Source: SKLM01 sp964450435 (GTDB lineage Bacteria; Chloroflexota; Anaerolineae; B4-G1). From it: a stretch of DNA of 64,000 bases. Each line of letters begins with the position of its first letter. Within the stretch, counting starts at the first letter, position 1. Shown one piece after another: positions 8,458-15,711 of the stretch. The translations under genes and the position numbers were made by a program. The notes below the pieces were generated by a model. That model saw only the letters and a program-made list of their open reading frames with translations. It had not been told where the DNA came from and made no database searches. The stretch spans positions 1 to 64,000 of the forward strand of contig CAYVCX010000009.1 of assembly GCA_964450435.1 (NCBI GenBank), written 5' to 3'.

Positions 8458-10335
8458 TTAGCCCACCCGCCTCACAAGCTCTGACGGCAGGTCTCCGAAA
8501 TACCGGCTGGGCCCTCTGCTCCGCCGCCAGCCGTGAGAGCTCCCTGCTCGAGAGCACAACATATACAGCTCATCCCGAGCCCGCGTCATCGCCACGTAAC
8601 AGAGACGACGTTCCTCCAGCGGGTCCTGGGCCCTCTTGAGCGCCTTGGCGTGGGGAAGCATCCCTTCCTCCAGTCCAACGATGAAGACGACGTCGAACTC
8701 CAAGCCCTTGGCCGCGTGGATGGTGCTCAGCTGTATGCCCCGGTCGCTCGACAGGAACCCATCGGAGCGCTCCCTGGCGTACTCCAGGAAGCTCGGTAGG
8801 TCCGCGAACTCGGCGGCGTCGCTCTGAACCCGCCGAATCCCGGCCAGGCGGCGACGGCCGTCAAACTCCTCTTGAAGCCACGCCCCTAACCCGACGTGGT
8901 CAAGAACGAGCTGTATCAGCTCTTCCGGCGGCAGATTTGCGTGCTGGGGCAGCACGTTACCGACCAGTTCAAGCAGATCGTATGCCCCCTCCACCACCTG
9001 ATTCCGCAGCCCCCGATCCATTCCTGAGGCCACGGTCTGCGATAGGTGCTCGACGGTCAGGTGCACGTCTCCCTGCTTTATGCGGCGCAGGGAGTTCGGG
9101 CCAATCCCACGGGGCGGCACGTTGACGACCACGTCCAGCGGCCCCGGCTCGCGGGGCTCGTGCGCTAGGCGGAGGTAGGCCAGGATCTGCTGCACCTCAG
9201 GACGTTGGTAGAGCTTGTTCTGCGAACCGTACGGGATGTTCGCGTCGGCCAAGTGCTTCTCCAGGACGTATGCCTGTCGGTGCGTGCGGTAGAGCACGGC
9301 GATGTCGCCCCACCGGGTCCCGGTGCGGTATAGCTCCCGAGCCCTGGCCACCACCATGGCGGCCACGTCGTCCGGGGAGGACAACCGAGAGACCACGACG
9401 CGAACTCCCCGGTTGCGAACAGGTGTCAGGTCGGCGTCCGGGTACCGTCCATCCCCGCCGATCACGGCCTTGGAAGCTGCCACGATCGTGCCGCTTGATC
9501 GGTAGTTCCTCTCTAGCGTGATCTCTCGAAGCTCGCTGAAGTCCTCCCTCACGGCCTCAAGCAGCCTGTCGGCGTATGCTCCACGCCACTCGTACAGCCC
9601 CTGAGCCGGGCTGACCACGACGAACAGGTTTCGACTCTTCTCAGCGAGCAGTTTCAGCAGCTGATACTGGCTCATCGACGTGTCCTGGAACTCATCCACG
9701 AGGACGAAGGGCGAGAGCGCCCGGAGGTGGGACAAGAGGCTCGAGTTCCTGTCGAGCAGCCTGACCGCCTTCAGGACCAGATCGGACATGTCGAATTTGT
9801 TGTCCTGCTCCAGGAGCTGCTGGTAGCGCTGATAGACCCTGGCCACATGCTCCTCGAAGTATGAGCCGGGGACCTGCACATACTGCTCAGGACCTACCAG
9901 CCGTCCCTTGGCCTGCTGGATCTCGCGGAATAGGTTGCCCCTGTCCCACAGACGATCGTCGAGACCCACCTCGAGGGCCGCACGCTTCAGGACCTTGAAG
10001 GCATCGCCAGCGTCGAGGATCGGCAGAAAGCTCCGCCGCGTGCCGACGCTGAGAATACGATAGGCCAGGGAATGAATCGTCGAGATGTTGAGCTCTCCTA
10101 CGTCGTAACCGAGGAGCAGCTGGACCCGCTGGCGCATCTCCGCCGCCGCCTTCCGGGTGAACGTCACGGCCAGGACGCCGTGGGGGCTGACCAGACGCTT
10201 GTCGACCAGCCGCACGACGCGGTGAGTCAAGACGCGGGTCTTGCCCGTGCCAGGTCCTGCCAGGACGACCATTGGGCCCTCCTCGTGTTCGACGGCCTCT
10301 CTCTGCGCTGGGTTTAGATCCCCTTCGCCCCTCAA
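8458..10335 (-). CDS. UvrD/PcrA-type superfamily 1A DNA helicase
   Basis: The protein has 625 aa. Motifs appear in the family order: Q-motif LNPAQREAV, Walker A AGPGTGKT (26-33), motif II VDEFQDTS (about 213-220), motif III region, motif V STIHAAKGLEFDVVF and motif VI VAMTRARDELY. It translocates 3'-5' on single-stranded DNA using ATP. The length is slightly below PcrA (about 720 aa), with a short C-terminus. The start is TTG with AAGGAGG 9 nt upstream. It could drive strand separation for replication of the element or assist transfer. It begins the operon that continues with the 104-aa protein and the primase. Confidence 0.92.
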   Translation of the reverse strand: MRGEGDLNPAQREAVEHEEGPMVVLAGPGTGKTRVLTHRVVRLVDKRLVSPHGVLAVTFTRKAAAEMRQRVQLLLGYDVGELNISTIHSLAYRILSVGTRRSFLPILDAGDAFKVLKRAALEVGLDDRLWDRGNLFREIQQAKGRLVGPEQYVQVPGSYFEEHVARVYQRYQQLLEQDNKFDMSDLVLKAVRLLDRNSSLLSHLRALSPFVLVDEFQDTSMSQYQLLKLLAEKSRNLFVVVSPAQGLYEWRGAYADRLLEAVREDFSELREITLERNYRSSGTIVAASKAVIGGDGRYPDADLTPVRNRGVRVVVSRLSSPDDVAAMVVARARELYRTGTRWGDIAVLYRTHRQAYVLEKHLADANIPYGSQNKLYQRPEVQQILAYLRLAHEPREPGPLDVVVNVPPRGIGPNSLRRIKQGDVHLTVEHLSQTVASGMDRGLRNQVVEGAYDLLELVGNVLPQHANLPPEELIQLVLDHVGLGAWLQEEFDGRRRLAGIRRVQSDAAEFADLPSFLEYARERSDGFLSSDRGIQLSTIHAAKGLEFDVVFIVGLEEGMLPHAKALKRAQDPLEERRLCYVAMTRARDELYMLCSRAGSSHGWRRSRGPSRYFGDLPSELVRRVG

Positions 10336-11026
10336 CCTGCATCACCTCCTTCGCGGGGGAGTCTGTGAGATCGCTAGAATACGATCACGGAACTGTGAAG
10401 ACGGCCCAGGGACAGAAACCCTCGTGGCGCACCGGCGCCGTTGTGTCGGACGCACGCACCAGGGATTACACCGGGTCCCGTGAAGCACGTCAGAGGGCGG
10501 CAGCGGCAGACAAGCCTTCACCGAAGCCGTCGCCTCTGGGCGTACGTGCGCTGTCTGTCCCCACGGCAAGCTGTGGAGCATCCCGGCTATCTCCCGAGAC
10601 AGCCTCCGGACGCTGACGTCTCGTCGACTCGAGGACCATCCCCTGGCGCGCCCCGGGTGCATCGAAAAGCACGCATGGGCGCTGGCAATTCATCCCGCTG
10701 CCCATCTGAGGGCACGCCTCTAGCCATTCAGAACGTCCCGGGCCCGAGGACGAACGCGCCCTCGCAAGGCCCAACGCGAACAGTCGCCCCCTCGCTCGAC
10801 CGCCCAACCGGCGCCATAGCGCGGAATCGACGGACGAGACAACCTCGAGCGTAGCTCCGGTGACCAAAGCGCCCGATTGTGATAGGCCTGCAAGCGCCGT
10901 CCAGGAGAATTGCGGGGCCTTTCCGTTCGTCAATCGTGCCTCCTTGACTCTCATCATAAGATCGCCGGAACCGCCTGCACCTGGGCTCCAGGTGCCAGCG
11001 ACACAAGGACACGTGCCTTCTATCGC
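10336..11026. other. Intergenic region upstream of helicase operon
   Basis: No confident gene. A minus-strand frame 10490-10933 could start at a TTG 5 nt after AAGGAGG (about 147 aa), but its sequence is low in recognisable features and I do not call it. The promoter of the helicase-primase operon must lie here; TATTCT on the minus strand near 10380 has no good -35. Confidence 0.4.
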
Positions 11027-11057
11027 CAGCCCCGGGGCGCAGTGCGCCCCGGGGCTG
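11027..11057 (-). terminator. Perfect 15-bp GC-rich inverted repeat
   Basis: Arms 11027-11041 and 11043-11057 are exact complements around a single G. The dyad lies 50 bp past the stop of the coiled-coil gene on the minus strand. No T-run follows, so it may act as a terminator without a U-tract or as a protein-binding dyad. Confidence 0.55.
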
Positions 11058-11106
11058 GGCTGATAACCATACATCGACGCCAAGGCCTTGGGCGCCGACA
11101 GAGGGC

Positions 11107-12456
11107 CTAGGCGACAGCTTTGAGATGCATGCGCTGCTCAACGTGATGACGGGGCTGCACCTGCCCGACGGCGTCGGGGAGAAATAGCCATCTCTTCTCG
11201 CTCCCGCCGTTCCACTTGAAGGCCTGGGTGACCTCCAGCTGATTCTCATCGGCAGCTCGATAAGCCGCGACACGGCCCGCGCAGTACCCGACAAGATCGC
11301 CCTCCTCCACGCCGATGCGGTTCTCCCGGATCTCATCGGCATACAACCGGGCCTCTCGGCCCTTCTCCGCCAGCGCGCGGCGATCCCGCTCGCGGGCCGC
11401 CTCCACGGCGTCCCGCACCTGGTCGAACACGCCAGCCTCCTGGGCCTCGGCGATCAAGGCCTTCAACTGCCGTGGGAAGCTGGGGCTGGGCGTCAGGGCC
11501 TCGATCTTCTCCCGAAGCTGCGCGGCATACCGAGCCCCCGCAGCGGCCTCGACCTCGGCCAGCACCCGAGCCGCCTCGGGCCAGCGTCTGGCGTAGCCGC
11601 TCAGCTGCTCCGCCAGGTGCATCAACGTCCCCACGCTCCGGCACCCGTCCTCCAGGAAGGCCTGCGCCTCGGCAACCACGGCGCTCACCTGCCCGTACTC
11701 GTCCACAGCTCGCGCGGCCACGGGGCTCTTCGCCATCAGGTCGTCGAGCTCCTCCTGGAGAAGATCGCGCAATTCCTCGGCCTCTTCGACCCCCGTCTCG
11801 CACGCCCTCCGCGCCGCCTCGAGCCGCTGTTCCGCGGCCTGCCAGGCTGCTTGCGCAGCCAGAAGCTCCGCGTCCCGGGCGGCGATGATCCTCTCGACCA
11901 GGGGCTGCGCGTCATCGCCCAGCAGGGTGATGGCCCGATCCACGGCGTCCTCGGCCTTCCCATCGATGGCCTCGATGCGTGTCTCGGATTCGCGAACGCC
12001 CCTCTCGGCCGCCGCGACGCGCTCCTCGGCACCCGAGGCAATGCGATCCAGGTCTGCTCGGGCCGCGTCCAAATCCTGGAACAGGCTCAGGGCTTTCTCT
12101 CGAGCGAGACGGTCCAGCTCCGCCTCGATCTCGTCCAGGCTGGGCGGCTCGGGCGGGGCTGTAGGGTGAAGTGTCTTTGATTCGACGGCCTGCTTGACGG
12201 CATCCACAGTTCTGGGCCCGATGCCGTCGCGGCGAAGCAGGCCCTCCTCGCCCTCGGAGGCGAGCACCTCGGCCACCTGGGACAAGGTCTCGAACCCGGC
12301 GTCTCTCAGTCGAACAACTGTTCGAGAATCGAGCAATTCCGCTTGACAAAGCGGCGAGGATGTGATATACTCTTGCTGAGTCTGGGAAGGCTCAACAAGA
12401 CTAGCGAAGCAGCCGGTGGCCCCCGGCTGTTTTGCGTTCTTGTGTGCGTTGGACAT
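11107..12456 (-). CDS. Helix-hairpin-helix and coiled-coil protein
   Basis: The protein has 449 aa from the ATG at 12456, which has GAGGAGGA just upstream; the open frame continues to 12948 but that extension is compositionally unlike protein. Residues about 43-95 read as a helix-hairpin-helix DNA-binding module (LDSRTVVRLRDAGFETL, then RRDGIGPRTVDAVKQAV). Residues about 105-370 are an Ala/Glu/Arg-rich coiled coil. A short globular tail follows. It may be a DNA-bridging or scaffolding protein of the replication module; no enzyme motif is visible. The first 50 codons contain an oppositely oriented promoter and terminator (12310-12433), which could silence this gene by antisense RNA. Confidence 0.75.
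   Translation of the reverse strand: MSNAHKNAKQPGATGCFASLVEPSQTQQEYITSSPLCQAELLDSRTVVRLRDAGFETLSQVAEVLASEGEEGLLRRDGIGPRTVDAVKQAVESKTLHPTAPPEPPSLDEIEAELDRLAREKALSLFQDLDAARADLDRIASGAEERVAAAERGVRESETRIEAIDGKAEDAVDRAITLLGDDAQPLVERIIAARDAELLAAQAAWQAAEQRLEAARRACETGVEEAEELRDLLQEELDDLMAKSPVAARAVDEYGQVSAVVAEAQAFLEDGCRSVGTLMHLAEQLSGYARRWPEAARVLAEVEAAAGARYAAQLREKIEALTPSPSFPRQLKALIAEAQEAGVFDQVRDAVEAARERDRRALAEKGREARLYADEIRENRIGVEEGDLVGYCAGRVAAYRAADENQLEVTQAFKWNGGSEKRWLFLPDAVGQVQPRHHVEQRMHLKAVA
12310..12325 (+). promoter_or_regulatory. LexA/DinR-box-like palindrome
   Basis: Sequence tcgaacaactgttcga is a perfect 7-bp dyad. Its core CGAAC-N4-GTTCG (12311-12324) matches the Gram-positive SOS box (CGAACRNRYGTTYG) at all but one position. 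It ends 17 bp before the -35 of the promoter at 12343. It lies inside the coding frame of the coiled-coil protein, so chance cannot be excluded. Confidence 0.4.
12343..12371 (+). promoter_or_regulatory. Strong sigma70-type promoter antisense to coiled-coil gene
   Basis: TTGACA (12343-12348), a 17-bp spacer and TATACT (12366-12371). This near-consensus pair stands out in GC-rich DNA. It points against the gene in which it lies and is followed within 40 bp by an intrinsic terminator. Confidence 0.6.
12378..12433 (+). ncRNA. Candidate antisense small RNA, about 55 nt
   Basis: Transcription from the 12343 promoter should begin near 12378 and stop at the terminator ending near 12433. The RNA would be fully complementary to the first part of the coiled-coil protein mRNA (codons about 9-27). 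Promoter, short body and terminator form a complete cassette, the layout of plasmid counter-transcribed RNAs. This is inferred from sequence only. Confidence 0.45.
12410..12433 (+). terminator. Intrinsic terminator
   Basis: Stem cagccgg/ccggctg (12410-12416 / 12423-12429), 6-nt loop, then tttt; two upstream A residues extend the pairing into the T-tract. It is oriented for plus-strand transcription, opposite to the gene it lies in. Confidence 0.6.
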
Positions 12457-12993
12457 CGTATCCTCCTCGTCCAATCCAGTCTCCCTCACTTGAACAAGTG
12501 CTGCGCCTCTACCCGGAGGGTCACGGGCGAGGTCCCTTGCTGCGATCCGGGGCGGGACTCCCGGACCGGCTGGCAATGCGCATCGGCGGCCGCGCGCCAC
12601 CCCCCGTGCCAGCATCTGGATGGCGGCGGCGCGCGGTTTGGGAAGATCAAGAGATTTCGGCTCTCCGGGGCCCGCCCGGTTGACCCGCGAGCGGGGGGCT
12701 GCGATGTCGGTCGCAGCGGACGAATGGTGGGCCATCACCCCGGTGCCGTCTAACCCTGGCAGCGGTACCCGGCCTGCGTTGTGGAGGGCGCGTAGGAGTC
12801 CGGGGGCAGTCCCGCAGGGCGTCGGCCCTGGTTGTTCACAGCTTCGGGGGTGAGTAAGGGGTTCCAAACCCGTGGCATCCGAGAAGAAGCCGACTCCTGC
12901 CCGCGCGAAGATCGGCACGGATAAGAACGAGCCCGGGGAAAGCATCAACTTGGCACAAGAGCGGGCTTATGACCGCGGCCGCACCAAGACACC

Positions 12994-13045
12994 AGAAGCC
13001 CCGATCTCTGATTGCCTCTTGAGACAGGCAGAGATCGGGGCTTCT
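12994..13045. repeat. Long hairpin, 17-bp perfect stem
   Basis: Arm agaagccccgatctctg (12994-13010) is an exact complement of 13029-13045. Flanking segments (about 12973-12983 and 13068-13078, core gcggccg) also pair, giving an extended structure of about 100 bp. It could end a transcript coming from the 13676-13704 promoter. Confidence 0.6.
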
Positions 13046-13675
13046 GAGTTGCTGCTACTTTGTTGTTGCGGCCGTGGCTGCTTCTACTCTGAGATCAAGG
13101 CGACCTCCGTCGCGGAGTCAGTGCCCTCCGGGCTCTGGACCCGGGGCACTCGGCAGCGGTCGTGCCTGGCCTGCGTCAGCCCAGGACCTGACGTGCACTG
13201 GGCGTCTGTCCCAGCTCCTGAGGTCGGCCGAGTTCCTGTCCGGGCTCCAATCCCCCATATTGCTCCCAGCGAGAGAATGGATCAAGACAGGAGCGTCATC
13301 AAAGCGCCCTTCTATGATACGCAGCAGCGTGCCCCCGGCTTCTGAAGCTGGGAGTTCAAGCACTCCAAGGTTTTCGGATCTGCCGGCACGCGACCATTGG
13401 ATCCGCCTCGCTCAGGGCCTGGCCACGTTCAGCCGTCAAGCCCAAGCAGGCTCCTATCGGGCTCGTTCCTCACCAAGTGTCAGGAGCCACTTCCAGATGC
13501 GAGGCCTGGAAGATTTTCAGACAAGCCAGCCCAAGCTGAGCTGTCCGCCTCTGCAGGCTGCCGAGCGTGCGCTCATTGGCCTGTTTCGGTGCCTTGCCGA
13601 GCGCGGCTCATTAAGGCCCGGTTCTCCCCTCGAGGAGGGAGGAGAAGCTAGAACAGATGGGTTAAGATTGCCATC

Positions 13676-13704
13676 AGTATACAATCCTGACCTTCGCCCG
13701 TCAA
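13676..13704 (-). promoter_or_regulatory. Near-consensus promoter in non-coding region
   Basis: On the minus strand: TTGACG (13704-13699), 17-bp spacer, TATACT (13681-13676). Expected transcript start near 13669. The next confident gene in that direction begins 1.2 kb away at 12456, so this promoter drives a very long leader or a non-coding RNA ending near the 12994-13045 hairpin. Confidence 0.5.
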
Positions 13705-14666
13705 GGTAGAATTCTGCTATTTTCCACCGACTGAACACGGCGCCGCGAAGCCAGCTCTGGTCAGCGACTCCAGGCTGTAGTGGGAGGAGCGCCGCCCTGC
13801 GTCTCAGTGGCCTGACCTTCTCAAGGCAAAAAGAGGCGCTGCGTGAATCCCGCTGATCCAGCTGCAGCTCGCCCGCCTACTCGGCCAATTGACGATAGCC
13901 TGCCTCACGTATTACATCGGTGCTACATCGTCGGTGCCGTGGTACCACAGTCGTCATACATACCGGAGCGGCCGCGAGCGGCCCCTTCTGCAGCGAGCCA
14001 GGAGAGCGCCTTCCCAAGCCGCGCCGACGTGTCGGCACGGACGATGATGGCGGCATAGTCCCTCAAGGCGACCCGATGGTTGGCCGTCTACCACGGGCAC
14101 GTGTGCAGCACGATGGCTTAACACATCATCCGCCCGTGAGGAGAAGAGCGCCCTGCGCCGCACAAGAAATACCACCAAGAGAAAGCACACCACGGCAGAT
14201 CAGGGAGCTCGGCAGAAGCGGTCTCAGAAGCACACGCAGGCCGATGGGTTGGCGAGCAGTGATTCAGCTTCCGGCCCGGCGGGTTCCCCGGTGACCGTCG
14301 GCGGCCGAGACGACACAACGGAGGGGAAGACACTATCATCAGGGACAACGGCCGCACGAACCGTTTGACCACCCCTGGTCCAGGCCGCCCCACCGTCCGG
14401 GGGTCGGTCGTGCCCCTCTGCCCACGTCTGTGGCGAGATCATGCTTAACGTGTTCCGCCGCCCCTGATGGCCCTCAGGCCGATGGGCCGGCACTCACTCC
14501 GCAAGGCTCTGTCGGAAGCCCTGGAGGACAGCCCGGGCCGACATTTCCAGCGTCACCGGGGCCATCTGGGCTATCGACCCATTGAACTCCCGCCGCGGCG
14601 GCGTCAGCGACAGCCTGATGACCCGCGCTTGCCCCCAGAGAATGGGTTCCGGGAATGCGCATCTCG

Positions 14667-14732
14667 TTACAGCTTTTGTGCGCCGAAAGCGCCTTGCTTC
14701 AGCGGGGGGATGAAAGCGGACAAAAGCTGTAA
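14667..14732. repeat. Inverted repeat with 13-bp arms around a small hairpin
   Basis: ttacagcttttgt (14667-14679) and its exact complement (14720-14732) enclose 40 bp that contains a gcgc-cgaaa-gcgc mini-hairpin (about 14680-14692). The outer arms are AT-rich against a GC-rich background. The shape recalls control or nick regions of plasmid origins; function unproven. Confidence 0.55.
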
Positions 14733-14796
14733 GGAGCCGAACACGGGGCCTTTACCCGAATGGGTCGAGCCCGAAGCCGCCCCAGTGACTTATCCG

Positions 14797-14826
14797 GTTC
14801 CGAGTAGTTCCGAATCGTTCCGAATT
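14797..14826 (+). repeat. Three tandem 10-bp repeats (iteron-like)
   Basis: Units gttccgagta, gttccgaatc and gttccgaatt follow one another without spacing at 14797-14826, followed by a partly inverted copy (cttggaaac). Tandem repeats of about one helical turn beside replication genes are typical initiator- or partition-protein binding sites. The dnaC-type gene ends 125 bp away. Confidence 0.55.
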
Positions 14827-14950
14827 CTTGGAAACCTGCCCAGCGCAACATGTCTTGGCGGCGCTCCGAGCGGCACGACCAAGCCATCGACTCAGCTGAA
14901 CCAGCCGCGAGCCCAAGATGCGGAGACCGCCGCTGTCTTCCGCTCCACTA

Positions 14951-15709
14951 TCAGGGCACCACGCCCGGGTTCACGGGCTGACGCCGCCAATCAGGCGCCG
15001 TGATCAGCACCCGTCTGACCCATCCCTCTTCAGATAGCCGGCTGCTTATCCGGCGATTCAAAGCACGAGGATCGCTGACGTCCAGGTTGGTCGTCACCAC
15101 CAGCGGAAGCTCGTCGGTGCGGCGCCTGGTCAGAATCTGGTACAGCTTCTCCCACGCCCACTCCGTGCACTGCTGCGCTCCCAGGTCGTCCAAGATCAGC
15201 AGGGGAGTGGCACAGATCTGATGGAAGCGCTCATCGTACGTGACCGGGCTGTCGGGCGCGTACGATGCCCTCAGGTGATCAAGCAAGTCGGGGGCCACCA
15301 CGAACAGAGCCGGTCTCCCCCGCTCCAGCCGGTAGTTGGCGATGGCGGCCGCCAGGTGGGTCTTGCCCGCTCCGTTGCCACCAGCGATGACCAGCCATCC
15401 GTCCGGGCTCTCGGCGTATCCCCGGGCCGCCTCCAGGGCGGCGCGGTTTGAGACCGGCCGGCTGCCGCGCCCTGCTGCACGGTGAATCACCACGAAATCG
15501 TCGAAGGTCTTGCCACGTAGGGCCGGTCCGAGCCCAGACACGCTCTCCAATCTCTCCAGGCGCTCACCTTCGAGGATCTCTAGGCGGCATTCACACGGCA
15601 CGAGCTTGCCGAAGTCACCATGGTGAACCGGCACATCGAGCCCAATGTATCCCAAGCCCCCGCAGTACGAGCAGCCAGGGTCGACCGACTCGCCCTCAGC
15701 CTCTTCCAC
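14951..15709 (-). CDS. DnaC/IstB-type helicase-loader ATPase
   Basis: The protein has 252 aa. The N-terminus carries a possible zinc site, CSYC (13-16) and CEC (39-41). The AAA+ core has Walker A GGNGAGKT (110-117), Walker B LLILDDLG (170-177), sensor-1 TTNL and an Arg-finger region (NRRISSRL). This is the signature of DnaC/DnaI/lambda P-like loaders that place the replicative helicase on DNA. It begins 2 bp after the initiator stop, as P follows O in lambda. A DnaB-type ATPase gene upstream in the same run is its likely partner. Confidence 0.88.
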   Translation of the reverse strand: MEEAEGESVDPGCSYCGGLGYIGLDVPVHHGDFGKLVPCECRLEILEGERLERLESVSGLGPALRGKTFDDFVVIHRAAGRGSRPVSNRAALEAARGYAESPDGWLVIAGGNGAGKTHLAAAIANYRLERGRPALFVVAPDLLDHLRASYAPDSPVTYDERFHQICATPLLILDDLGAQQCTEWAWEKLYQILTRRRTDELPLVVTTNLDVSDPRALNRRISSRLSEEGWVRRVLITAPDWRRQPVNPGVVP

Positions 15710-15711
15710 CG

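Larger units (their letters stand above)
12457..14950. other. 2.5-kb coding-poor region between partition/replication block and helicase block
   Basis: No open frame here has a ribosome site plus a recognisable product. The region holds a minus-strand promoter (13676-13704), a 17-bp hairpin (12994-13045), a 13-bp-arm inverted repeat (14667-14732) and three tandem 10-bp repeats (14797-14826). Smaller dyads on the minus-strand transcript occur near 13507 (CTTCCAG/CTGGAAG) and 13450-13486 (GGCTCCT/AGGAGCC). A plausible use is replication control, an origin or a structured RNA. Confidence 0.5.

Noticed and set aside
10490..10933. Minus-strand open frame with TTG start 5 nt after AAGGAGG
   Set aside because: The ribosome-site match is good, but the product has no motif, is low in hydrophobic-core pattern, and lies in a region of mixed open frames; kept only as a note on the intergenic entry.
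12457..12948. N-terminal extension of the coiled-coil protein
   Set aside because: The frame is open to 12948, but the composition is unlike the rest, and the ATG at 12456 has a near-perfect ribosome site.
13118..13363. Minus-strand frame starting GTG, product LLRIIEGRFDDAPVLIHSL-like
   Set aside because: The middle looks protein-like, but there is no ribosome site, the frame closes by TGA shortly upstream, and it falls in a hairpin-rich non-coding region; it could be a gene remnant.
14789..14797. ttatccggt as a DnaA box near the iterons
   Set aside because: Only six of nine positions match TTATCCACA; too weak to call.
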